Assembly: GCA_947566075.1 (NCBI GenBank)
Contig: CANOIM010000003.1
Coordinates: 163,702 to 227,701 of the forward strand
Length of the DNA: 64,000 nucleotides
Direction: 5' to 3'
Source: an uncultured Eggerthellaceae bacterium
GTDB lineage: Bacteria; Actinomycetota; Coriobacteriia; Coriobacteriales; Eggerthellaceae
Positions within the stretch are counted from its first letter, which is position 1. Each line of letters starts with the position of its first letter. The position numbers and the translations under genes are program-made. Below are positions 14,846 to 22,548 of this stretch, piece after piece. The notes below the pieces were generated by a model. It was not told where the DNA came from and searched no databases. It saw nothing but the letters and a program-made list of their open reading frames with translations.

Positions 14846-16105
14846 ATGATCGAAGTTCCCAGCCCGGCCCTCAGCATCGTCGGGCGTCATAATTCAGGGA
14901 AGACCACCCTGGTGGTGAAGCTCATCGCAGAGCTCACGGCGCGAGGTCATGATGTGGGTTCGGTCAAGCATCATTCCCATGGGGAATTCGACATAGACCA
15001 TCCGGGGAAGGACTCCTACCGCCAACGTGAGGCGGGGGCAACCGAGACGGTCATCGCCTCGCCCACCAAGATGGCCCGGGTGAAGACGCTCAAGCATGAG
15101 CTGGAATGCTCCCAGATCGTGCGCTCCATGCCCGGCCATGACATCATCGTGGTGGAGGGCTACCGCAAGAGCGGGCTGCCCACCATTGAGATCATGCGCC
15201 AGGCCAACGAAGCCGACGCGGCGGTGGCCCAGGTGTTCCTGGAGGATGCCCGGGCTGGGGTTGCGCTCACGGAAGACAGTGTGCAACGTTCCCGGGGGAA
15301 GGAGGCCTTCGCCAAAGATATCGCGGATAAGATGCCGGACGCGAACACGGTGGCTGTGGTGACCGATATCCCAGCGGCCCGGGAAGCGGCAGCCATCTGC
15401 AACATCCCCTGCTTCGGGTTGGATGACATAGGGGACATCGTGGGGTTCCTGGAGGAGCATTACGTACGTCCCCGGGTGAGCGTGGCCATCCAGGCAGGCG
15501 GAGAGAGCCGCCGCATGGGCCGGTCCAAGGCCACGGTCCCCTTCGTGGGCAAGCCCCTCATCACGCGGTTGGTGCGCAGGTTATCTCCCGTGGCCGATGA
15601 GCTCATCATCACCACGAACGAACCAGAGAACCTGGGTTTCTTGGCGAAGGAGTTCCCTCAGCTGGATATCACGCTGGTGCGGGATGCCTACGATTTCCGC
15701 GGGGCGCTCCCGGGCCTGTATACGGCGCTCTCCACGGCCACGAATCCCTATGTGGCCATTGTGGCCTGTGACATGGTCTTCGCCTCTGCGCCGTTGGTGG
15801 TGGCCGAGGCCATTGAGATGGCTGACAAGGAAGCAGACGTGGTGGTGCCGGTGAACAACCATGGCTTCGAACCGTTCCATGCCATGTACCGTCGCTCTAC
15901 CTGCCTGAAGGTGGTGCAGGCCGCCCTTGATCGGGGAGACAGCAAGGTGCAGTGCATCTATGGGGCGCCAGAGCTGAAGATCGTGGAGTTCCCCCAGAGG
16001 CGCGTATTGGAGGTAGAGCCCATGGGCGGCTGCTTCATCAATGCGAACACCCCTGAGGAGCTGGCGCATTTGGAGGCGAATTTCGGGAACTACGAGGGCG
16101 CCTAG
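14846..16105 (+). CDS. MobB-MobA fusion: molybdopterin-guanine dinucleotide synthesis
   Basis: 419 residues joining two molybdenum-cofactor proteins. Residues 1-205 are MobB, a GTP-binding adapter, with P-loop GRHNSGKTT, VKHHSHGEFDIDHPGKDSYR and VVEGYRKSGLPTIE. Residues about 210-419 are MobA, the guanylyltransferase that adds GMP to molybdopterin, with the nucleotide motif QAGGESRRMGRSKA and GALPGLYTAL. ATG 14846 has AAAAGGAG upstream. The polyferredoxin gene starts three bases after the stop, so the two are co-transcribed; bis-MGD enzymes such as formate or sulfoxide dehydrogenases are abundant in Eggerthellaceae, which fits. Confidence 0.9.
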   Translation: MIEVPSPALSIVGRHNSGKTTLVVKLIAELTARGHDVGSVKHHSHGEFDIDHPGKDSYRQREAGATETVIASPTKMARVKTLKHELECSQIVRSMPGHDIIVVEGYRKSGLPTIEIMRQANEADAAVAQVFLEDARAGVALTEDSVQRSRGKEAFAKDIADKMPDANTVAVVTDIPAAREAAAICNIPCFGLDDIGDIVGFLEEHYVRPRVSVAIQAGGESRRMGRSKATVPFVGKPLITRLVRRLSPVADELIITTNEPENLGFLAKEFPQLDITLVRDAYDFRGALPGLYTALSTATNPYVAIVACDMVFASAPLVVAEAIEMADKEADVVVPVNNHGFEPFHAMYRRSTCLKVVQAALDRGDSKVQCIYGAPELKIVEFPQRRVLEVEPMGGCFINANTPEELAHLEANFGNYEGA

Positions 16106-16108
16106 GCC

Positions 16109-17293
16109 ATGCCTTCGGTTGCGGACGTCCTGAGCTACGCTGACTACCTCAAGGTCAGCCCCCTTGTCATAGACGAGGACAAGTGCGTGGCGGTGCGGAA
16201 CCGCAATGCCACCTGCCGCAAGTGCAGCGATGCCTGCCTGGCTGCGGCCATCACCATCCACCAGAACGAGGTGACCGTAGACCCGGATGCCTGTGTCCAG
16301 TGCGGGGCATGCACCACGGTGTGCCCCACCTTCGCCCTAGCCTTACGGGAACCTACCAGCACCCAATTGCTTGCCTCTACCCTCAAGACCGCTGATAGGC
16401 CGCGGGGAATGGCCATCATGGCCTGTGCCCGAGCGGCAGCGCGCCATGAGGCTGATCCTGAGCGGTTCGCCGAGGTGCCCTGCTTGGGAGCGGTAGGGGA
16501 GACAGAGCTCTTGGCGTTGGCTGCTGCGGGGCTGGATGACATCCTGCTGGTAGATGGTGGGTGCGCCACCTGCAAGTACGGGGCAACTGATGGGTTCATA
16601 GCGGCATCCGTTGATCAGGCGGCAGACATGCTGGAAGCCGTAGGGGCCCAGGCCATCATCACCCGCACCTCCCAGTTCCCTCCGGAGGTCCTAGCGCCTC
16701 GCCGGGTGAATGTGCGGGGCGAAGACCGGAGGGGATTGCTGGCCCAGACGGGCCGGTATGTGCGCAGCGTTGCGGGGAACGTGGCCAAGAAGACGGTGGA
16801 AGAGAAGCTGGGAGGAGCCCAGGCTCAACCGCGCACGCTCAAAGACCGGTTGAGCGCCGGGCGTTCGGGGCGCATGCCCACCTTTCAGCCCGAAGGCAAC
16901 TTTCGCCTGCTGGAATCCATGGAGAAGGTGGCAGAGCAGCCCGATGGCCTGACCGCCTCTGACGCGGTCTTGGAGACGCGCCGGTTCGGGTCTCTGACCA
17001 TAGACGCTGGCCAGTGCTCCGGATGCGGCCTGTGCGTCCTCTTCTGCCCTACCGCTGCGCTCTCCCACGCGGAATTCGACAGGCCTGAGCGGGAAGACCG
17101 GAAGTATCTGGAATTCTCTGCGGAGCTTTGCACCCAGTGCGGCCTTTGCCGGGATGTGTGCCTGCGAAAGTGCCTGGAAGTATCAGCGAAGGTGCCCCTA
17201 GCAAGCCTCTATGACCTAGAACCGGAGTTGCTGGAGATATCCCGCCCCGAAGAGCGGGCTTCGCTCTTCAGCCGTTTCCGGTCTTCGGAGTAG
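16109..17293 (+). CDS. Polyferredoxin with hydrogenase-subunit-like domain
   Basis: 394 residues. N-terminal CRKCSDAC and CVQCGACTTVCP clusters (about 34-75), a middle domain with VPCLGAVGETELLALAAAGL and VDGGCATCKYG that resembles MvhD/HdrA-type electron-transfer domains, a basic linker, then two more clusters CSGCGLCVLFCP and CTQCGLCRDVCLRKC near the C-terminus. It presumably passes electrons to or from a partner not in the window. Three bases after the MobBA gene, suggesting a link with molybdoenzyme maturation or electron supply (inference). Specific family not recognised with certainty. Confidence 0.75.
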   Translation: MPSVADVLSYADYLKVSPLVIDEDKCVAVRNRNATCRKCSDACLAAAITIHQNEVTVDPDACVQCGACTTVCPTFALALREPTSTQLLASTLKTADRPRGMAIMACARAAARHEADPERFAEVPCLGAVGETELLALAAAGLDDILLVDGGCATCKYGATDGFIAASVDQAADMLEAVGAQAIITRTSQFPPEVLAPRRVNVRGEDRRGLLAQTGRYVRSVAGNVAKKTVEEKLGGAQAQPRTLKDRLSAGRSGRMPTFQPEGNFRLLESMEKVAEQPDGLTASDAVLETRRFGSLTIDAGQCSGCGLCVLFCPTAALSHAEFDRPEREDRKYLEFSAELCTQCGLCRDVCLRKCLEVSAKVPLASLYDLEPELLEISRPEERASLFSRFRSSE

Positions 17294-17298
17294 CCGCA

Positions 17299-17325
17299 CC
17301 ACAGCGCCTTATGGGGTGCGCTGTT
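17299..17325. terminator. Hairpin between convergent genes
   Basis: ACAGCGC and GCGCTGT arms pair around a ten-base loop between the polyferredoxin stop and the convergent membrane-protein stop. No clear U-run on either strand. Confidence 0.4.
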
Positions 17326-17326
17326 C

Positions 17327-17974
17327 CTAGAACGGATAGGTTCCCTGGGGCGGTACCGGAGGGGTAGGAGGCGTTGGGGGAACAGGTGGCACGGGTGCAG
17401 GGGCAAGGGCGTTCTTATCCTTGTTCGCCATGACGGCGGAGATGATGAACAGCACCGTGAGGATGATATGTCCGGCCAGGAATGAGATGACTGCGCCCAA
17501 GATCCCGAATACCATGATCTGCCTCAGCTTCTCAGGCTTCCCCGCACGCACCAAGGCCAAGATGCCGAAGATGAGCATGGCCACTGAGGCTATCATCTCC
17601 CAGATGAGCAGCCCGTTGATGATGCCGAAGAAGAGGTCAAGGGCCAACATGGCGTCTGGCTCATAGCCGTAGTAGTAGGAGCTGGCGGGAATGGCGTGAG
17701 CCGCAGCCAGGGGATGTGTGCTTCCCAGGCTTGCATGGTAGCGGTTCCCGTGATGGCCGTAGTCATCATCCCAGAGGTCATCGTAGTCGAAGTCATAGTC
17801 GTAGCCATAGTCATCATAGAGCGAATACCCTTCAGAGGCCACATAGTCATAGATCAGGTCCTTGCTGTTCGCCAGCACTGAGAAGACGATGGCCGAGGCA
17901 ATGAGGCTCAAGGCAGCCAAGACGATGACGGCTATGTTCAGCCCACGGATGGTGGAGGTATGGTTCTGCTGCAT
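17327..17974 (-). CDS. Four-helix membrane protein with Tyr/Asp-rich loop
   Basis: 215 residues from ATG 17974, which has GAGGAG six bases upstream (ATG 18004 lacks a site). One transmembrane helix (about 12-32) is followed by a strikingly acidic and aromatic loop rich in Asp, Tyr and His (YDDYGYDYDFDYDDLWDDDY), then three helices (about 110-185) and a Pro-rich C-terminal tail. Family not recognised; DUF4190/DUF4064-like small membrane proteins have a similar layout. The loop could bind cations on the cell surface, but this is speculation. Confidence 0.7.
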   Translation of the reverse strand: MQQNHTSTIRGLNIAVIVLAALSLIASAIVFSVLANSKDLIYDYVASEGYSLYDDYGYDYDFDYDDLWDDDYGHHGNRYHASLGSTHPLAAAHAIPASSYYYGYEPDAMLALDLFFGIINGLLIWEMIASVAMLIFGILALVRAGKPEKLRQIMVFGILGAVISFLAGHIILTVLFIISAVMANKDKNALAPAPVPPVPPTPPTPPVPPQGTYPF

Positions 17975-18067
17975 GCTCAGCTCCTCGGATAGGCTCTCGC
18001 TCATAGGGTCAGGGATGGTCCTACAGGGACGATTCTACTCCAATGGCCCTCTTACGGGCCCTTCAAC

Positions 18068-18094
18068 GAAAAAAGGCTCCCTTGCGGGAGCCTT
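18068..18094 (-). terminator. Intrinsic terminator of mihF
   Basis: On the minus strand a perfect 9-bp stem AAGGCTCCC/GGGAGCCTT with a four-base loop (82-85) runs into a U-run (18074-18069). It lies 24 bases after the mihF stop. Confidence 0.85.
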
Positions 18095-18117
18095 CAACCG
18101 GTTGAGAGCGGGTCAGC

Positions 18118-18426
18118 TTAGGCGAGCGCCTTCTTCAGGTTCTCCATCTGCTTGCTGCCCAGGCCCTGGATGCGGCGGGTCTCAGGGATGCCCAGCTCTT
18201 CCATGAGCTTTTCCGTCTTGACCTTGCCATAGCCCGGCAGAGCGTTGATGAAAGACTTGACCTTCATGCGCCCAACAACGGGATCGTCAGCCTTCTTGAG
18301 CGCGTCTTCGGGGCTCATGATGCCCGTGGAGAGCTTGGTGGTGATCTCAGAGCGGGCGGCGCGGACGATGCGGGCCTTCTCCAGAGCGGCTGCGCGTTGT
18401 TCGGCGGTCATTGTAGGTGCTGCCAT
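18118..18426 (-). CDS. mihF: Integration host factor, actinobacterial type
   Basis: 102-residue nucleoid protein of the mIHF family, unrelated to proteobacterial IHF. The S13/H2TH-like core is visible: VKSFINALPGYGKVKTEKLMEELGI then RRIQGLGSKQMENL, which binds duplex DNA and compacts the nucleoid; in mycobacteria it is essential. ATG 18426 begins MAAPTMTAEQR as in relatives; the reading frame extends upstream without family similarity. In many Actinobacteria it neighbours gmk, but here it stands alone, divergent from an alarmone synthetase gene. Ends at a strong terminator. Confidence 0.92.
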   Translation of the reverse strand: MAAPTMTAEQRAAALEKARIVRAARSEITTKLSTGIMSPEDALKKADDPVVGRMKVKSFINALPGYGKVKTEKLMEELGIPETRRIQGLGSKQMENLKKALA

Positions 18427-18689
18427 ATCATTCTCTTTCTCTAAGGCGACCGATACCGTTGCAGGGTGTATCTGTCGCATCCGTCATTCCAGCTGTCCGC
18501 GTGGGTGTGTTTGAGGTTCATGCGACGCTGTGTGAGTGTACAGATGGTAAGGCAAAATGCCGCCAATGTGGCGGGAATTTTAGGAAATCGGCTAAACAAC
18601 GGGATTCTGGTTGCCGCTCATAATCTGGTAATCTCCCCTCATAGAGCAGAGTTGGGCAACCGAATTCAAGCGAAAAGGCGTGAGGATCC

Positions 18690-19577
18690 ATGACCAGCAA
18701 AGGTCCTTTGAATGACATCCGCATGAGCGCATCCATCTCCTACCAACGTGAGCACGGGGCCCCCGCGCGGGAGGTCACCTCCAAGCTCACCCAGAATCGC
18801 ATCCTGACGAACAACGACATAGATGCGCTCACCGTGTTGGAATTCGCCGCTCAGGATATCTTGCAGAAGTACCACGCGGCCATGCGCCAGATGGAAACGC
18901 GCCTAGAGACGCTGGACCAGGACTTGAAGCTGCGCAAGAGCCGCAATCCCATCCACCACATAGAATCCCGCATGAAATCCGTTCCCTCCATCTTCGAGAA
19001 GCTGGAGCGCTACGGCAAGGAAGCCACGCTGGATTCCATGGAGAAGTACATCATGGACATAGCGGGCTTGCGGGTCATCGTCTCCTATGTCCAAGACGCC
19101 TACGCCATCTTGGAATACCTGGAGCACCAGGATGACCTTGAGGTGGTCACGGTCAAGGATTACATCGCCTCCCCCAAGCCCAATGGTTACCGCAGCCTCC
19201 ACCTGATCGTGAAGATCCCCGTCTATTTCCTGAGCGGCAAGCAATCCATCCCCGTTGAGATCCAGATCCGCACCATAGCCATGGATTTTTGGGCCAGCCT
19301 TGAGCATGACCTGAAGTACAAATCGGTCTATGAGATAGAGGGGATAGACGTCAGCACGGAATTGAAGGCCTGCTCTCAGATCATCAGCGGGGTGGAGAAG
19401 CGCATGCAGATCTTGGCGAATGCCCTTGAGGGCAATAAGGCCCATCCTATGCCCACGGCCGTTCAGCAGGCCAAGCAGATGAATCTGGCGAACACCCTTG
19501 AGGCTCCGGCAGGAGTGGCGGTGGATATGGCCGAAGAGGAAGTGAAGAAGCCAGCAGCCCCGGTGATTCCTGGCTGA
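18690..19577 (+). CDS. Small alarmone synthetase ((p)ppGpp synthetase)
   Basis: 295 residues with a single RelA/SpoT synthetase domain (about 75-235) and no HD hydrolase, TGS or ACT domain, so a RelP/RelQ-type or close relative. Key segments: HIESRMKSVPSIFEKLERYG, MDIAGLRVIV, ASPKPNGYRSLHLIV and PVEIQIRTIAMDFWASLEHD, including the metal-binding and GDP-binding residues. It transfers pyrophosphate from ATP to GTP or GDP. ATG 18690 follows GAGG. The C-terminal 60 residues are variable. A 263-base gap separates it from mihF, holding a small CCGCC/GGCGG hairpin (18558-18574) and no confident promoter. Confidence 0.9.
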   Translation: MTSKGPLNDIRMSASISYQREHGAPAREVTSKLTQNRILTNNDIDALTVLEFAAQDILQKYHAAMRQMETRLETLDQDLKLRKSRNPIHHIESRMKSVPSIFEKLERYGKEATLDSMEKYIMDIAGLRVIVSYVQDAYAILEYLEHQDDLEVVTVKDYIASPKPNGYRSLHLIVKIPVYFLSGKQSIPVEIQIRTIAMDFWASLEHDLKYKSVYEIEGIDVSTELKACSQIISGVEKRMQILANALEGNKAHPMPTAVQQAKQMNLANTLEAPAGVAVDMAEEEVKKPAAPVIPG

Positions 19578-19582
19578 ATCCC

Positions 19583-19611
19583 TTGAAGCTCAGGACCATC
19601 GAAACTATAAT
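19583..19611 (+). promoter_or_regulatory. Promoter of the amidinotransferase gene
   Basis: TTGAAG (19583-19588) and TATAAT (19606-19611) with an optimal 17-base spacer. The transcript would start near 19618 with a leader of about 48 bases. Confidence 0.7.
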
Positions 19612-19665
19612 CGCTTCGGCTTGAACCCATGAGATATCCGCTGAAGACGAGAGAAGGGAACCTCC

Positions 19666-20811
19666 ATGGCCAAGATCGTCAATTCATGGAATGATTGGGA
19701 TCCGCTGAAGCATGTGATCGTCGGTCGCTGCGACAACGGTATGATCCCCCCTGAGGAGCCCGCCTCCTCTGAGAAGGTGCCGGTAGATTCTGACATGCGG
19801 GGCATGTGGGGCCTTCGTCCCCTGGAAACGGTGGAGAAGGGCAACGCGGCCCTTGAGCGCCTGGTGAAGATCCTGGAAGAGAGGGGCATCAAGGTAGACC
19901 GCCCCACGCCGCTGCAGTGGAACCAGAAGATAGGCACCCCTGATTTCACGAACGATTCCATGATGGGCTGCATGCCGCCGCGCGATGTGCTGCTCACCAT
20001 CGGCAATGAGATCATGGCTGCCGCGCAATCCTTCCGTAGCCGCTACTTCGAGTATCTGGCCTACTGGCCGCTCATGGAGAAGTACTTCGAAGAGGATCCT
20101 GATTTCATCTGGACCCAGGCCCCTCGTCCGCGCCTGACGGATAAATCCTACAAGCACAACTACTACGATGAGTCCATCTCCATCGAAGAGCGCCTAGTGC
20201 GCACGGCCAACAAGGACTTCGTCACCACAGAGGTAGAGCCCATGTGGGATGCTGCTGACTGGATGCGCATGGGCAAGGACATCTTCGTCCAGCATGGCCT
20301 GACCACCAACCGGGCTGCCATGGATTGGATGCAGCGCTATCATCCTGACCTGCGCATCCACGCGGTGAACTTCCCGGGTGACCCCTATCCCATCCATATC
20401 GATGCCACGTTCGTCCCGCTGCGTCCCGGCCTCATCATCAACAACCCGGTGCGCCCCCTGCCCCAAGAGCAGCGGGCTATCTTCGAAGCCAACGATTGGC
20501 AGATCGTGGATGCGGCCCAGCCCGCTCACACTGAGCCCCCGGCGCTCTGCTACAGCTCAGTGTGGCTGTCCATGAATTGCCTGGTGCTAGACCCGAAGAC
20601 GGTAGTGGTGGAAGCCTCTGAGAAGTACCAGATGGAGCAGATGGACCAGCTGGGCATGAACGTCATCCCCTGCGATCTGCGGGATGCCTATCCGTTCGGT
20701 GGCGGCCTGCACTGCTGCACGGCGGATGTGTATCGCGAAGGCGGTTGTGAGGATTACTTCCCGAACCGCGTGTCTGATCCCACGTTGGTGCGGCCTGAGA
20801 TGTGGGACTAG
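19666..20811 (+). CDS. Glycine amidinotransferase-like enzyme (AGAT family)
   Basis: 381 residues of the amidinotransferase superfamily, related to arginine:glycine amidinotransferase and inosamine-phosphate amidinotransferases. The catalytic set is visible: Asp in DAADWMRMGKDI (195-198), His244 in PIHIDATFVPL, and Cys350 in GGGLHCCTADVYREG, which forms the amidino-thioether. Unlike arginine deiminase it keeps the AGAT-type substrate loops. It would transfer the amidino group of arginine to an amine; the acceptor (glycine or another) is not deducible. Own promoter upstream, strong terminator downstream; the next gene is an MHS transporter. Rare in anaerobes. Confidence 0.85.
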   Translation: MAKIVNSWNDWDPLKHVIVGRCDNGMIPPEEPASSEKVPVDSDMRGMWGLRPLETVEKGNAALERLVKILEERGIKVDRPTPLQWNQKIGTPDFTNDSMMGCMPPRDVLLTIGNEIMAAAQSFRSRYFEYLAYWPLMEKYFEEDPDFIWTQAPRPRLTDKSYKHNYYDESISIEERLVRTANKDFVTTEVEPMWDAADWMRMGKDIFVQHGLTTNRAAMDWMQRYHPDLRIHAVNFPGDPYPIHIDATFVPLRPGLIINNPVRPLPQEQRAIFEANDWQIVDAAQPAHTEPPALCYSSVWLSMNCLVLDPKTVVVEASEKYQMEQMDQLGMNVIPCDLRDAYPFGGGLHCCTADVYREGGCEDYFPNRVSDPTLVRPEMWD

Positions 20812-20841
20812 CTCTCCGCTGGCGTTAGCGCGTCCACGTTC

Positions 20842-20878
20842 AAGAGGCCCTGGGTTCCCCCGGGGCCTCTTGCTCTCT
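20842..20878 (+). terminator. Intrinsic terminator after the amidinotransferase gene
   Basis: Arms AAGAGGCCC (20842-20850) and GGGCCTCTT (20863-20871) form a 9-bp stem, followed by a T-rich tail GCTCTCTT. Confidence 0.7.
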
Positions 20879-21159
20879 TGAGGGGTAGCTTGGAGGTTCG
20901 TTTCCCATCCCGCTCATCTCTTTTGCCTCCATCTCCGCACTTTCTCCATTTCTTCCTGGGGTTTCCCTTGTATCATCCCCCTTTGGGACTTGAGCCAAGT
21001 CAACAGCTAGTTAGCAGCTCATTGGCCTCCGGGCTGGGCCTTCATGATGCAACCGGTGGGCAATGATCCGTAAATTGGCTGTTTGACAAGTCTCTTTGCT
21101 GAAGAAGGGCCTTCAGCGGCGTCGGCTTCGCCCTGAAGACCGAACGAAAAGGAGATATC
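20879..21159. other. Intergenic region upstream of the MHS transporter
   Basis: About 280 bases with no convincing gene. It holds a CT-rich stretch (20905-20985), a TTGACA at about 21083 without a good -10, and a hairpin in the presumptive leader (CTTCAG/CTGAAG arms with an inner GGCG/CGCC, about 21110-21138) just before the AAAAGGAG ribosome site. A regulatory leader is possible; no known riboswitch was recognised. Confidence 0.4.
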
Positions 21160-22521
21160 ATGTCAGATCCAGCTGCAGGCAGCGCGCCTGCACCCACCCC
21201 TCAGGGGTCATCTTCGGATGCACCCATCCCCGAGGTGACCGGTAAGGTCATCCGGAAGGTTGCCGTCTCATCATTCTTGGGCAACTTCATCGAATGGTTC
21301 GATTACGGTTCCTATTCATACTTCGCTACCATCATCGCAGCGGTGTTCTTCGCCTCTGAAGATCCTACGGTGGCGCTCATCTCCACCTTCGCTGTGTTCG
21401 CCGTATCCTTCGTGATGCGTCCCATAGGGGCTCTGTTCTGGGGCAGCCTGGGTGACAAGAAGGGGCGCAAGTGGGCGTTGTCCGTTTCCATCTTCCTGAT
21501 GTCAGGGGCCACGTTCCTCATCGGCTGCTTGCCCAGCTATGCGGTGATCGGCCTGGGCGCTCCGCTGCTGCTCTTGGTCTTGCGCATGATCCAAGGGTTC
21601 TCGGCGGCGGGCGAATACGCCGGAGCGGCCACCTTCCTGGCTGAATATGCCCCCGCAAAGAAGCGCGGCCTGTATTGCTCTATCGTGCCTGCCTCCACTT
21701 CGGTGGGGCTGCTGGTGGGCTCTACTCTGGCTACGCTCATGACCATCTTCCTGTCCCAAGAGGCCATCCTCAGCTGGGGCTGGCGCATCCCGTTCCTCTT
21801 GGCAGGCCCTCTGGGTCTGGTGGCCCACTACATCCGCACCAAGCTGGAGGATTCTCCCACCTATCAGGCCATGCAGGACAATCTGGCGAAGAAGGAACAA
21901 GGGGTGCAGCATCCCGTGCGCGATCTGTTCAAGCATCACCTCCGTGAGCTGATCGTCTCCTTCGGTGCCTGCATGTTGAACGCGGTGGGCTTCTATGCCG
22001 TGCTCACCTACCTGCCCACCTATTTGGAGACCGCCGTTGGCATGCCTGCGGAATCCTCCCAGATGGCCACCACCATAGCGCTCATCGCCTATGTGGCCTT
22101 CGTCTTCATCTCCGGCAAGATCTCTGACACCTTCGGGCGCAAGAAGATGCTCATCACCGCCTGCGTGCTGTTCGTGGTGCTCACGGTGCCCGCCTTCATG
22201 CTGCTGAACACCGCAGACTTCTTCATCGTGCTGGCGGTGGAACTGGTGATGTGCTTCATCCTCACTATCAATGACGGCACGCTCTCAAGCTATCTGACAG
22301 AAACGTTCCCCACGGATGTCCGTTACACGGGCTTCGCGCTCAGCTTCAATCTGGCCAACGCCATCTTCGGCGGTACAGCAGCCATGATATCCACCGCGCT
22401 CATCGCGGCCACCGGCTCTACCGTGGCACCGGCATGGTATATGGTCATCATCGCGCTGATCGCGCTGATCGCCATGATCTTGTCCCACGAGAACTCCCAC
22501 AAAGAGCTGGATAGCATCTAA
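21160..22521 (+). CDS. MHS-family MFS transporter (ProP-like)
   Basis: 453-residue major facilitator of the metabolite:H+ symporter group, with twelve helices. Diagnostic segments are FLGNFIEWFDYGSYSY, RPIGALFWGSLGDKKGRKWAL, IQGFSAAGEYAGAATFLAE and WRIPFLLAGPLGL. Known members carry proline/glycine betaine, citrate, shikimate or ketoglutarate. AAAAGGAG precedes ATG 21160. It follows the amidinotransferase across a terminator and precedes a large membrane protein by 27 bases. Transport of a guanidino compound or osmolyte is an untested inference. Confidence 0.88.
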   Translation: MSDPAAGSAPAPTPQGSSSDAPIPEVTGKVIRKVAVSSFLGNFIEWFDYGSYSYFATIIAAVFFASEDPTVALISTFAVFAVSFVMRPIGALFWGSLGDKKGRKWALSVSIFLMSGATFLIGCLPSYAVIGLGAPLLLLVLRMIQGFSAAGEYAGAATFLAEYAPAKKRGLYCSIVPASTSVGLLVGSTLATLMTIFLSQEAILSWGWRIPFLLAGPLGLVAHYIRTKLEDSPTYQAMQDNLAKKEQGVQHPVRDLFKHHLRELIVSFGACMLNAVGFYAVLTYLPTYLETAVGMPAESSQMATTIALIAYVAFVFISGKISDTFGRKKMLITACVLFVVLTVPAFMLLNTADFFIVLAVELVMCFILTINDGTLSSYLTETFPTDVRYTGFALSFNLANAIFGGTAAMISTALIAATGSTVAPAWYMVIIALIALIAMILSHENSHKELDSI

Positions 22522-22548
22522 CGGGATACAGCAGCGAAAGGCCATTGC

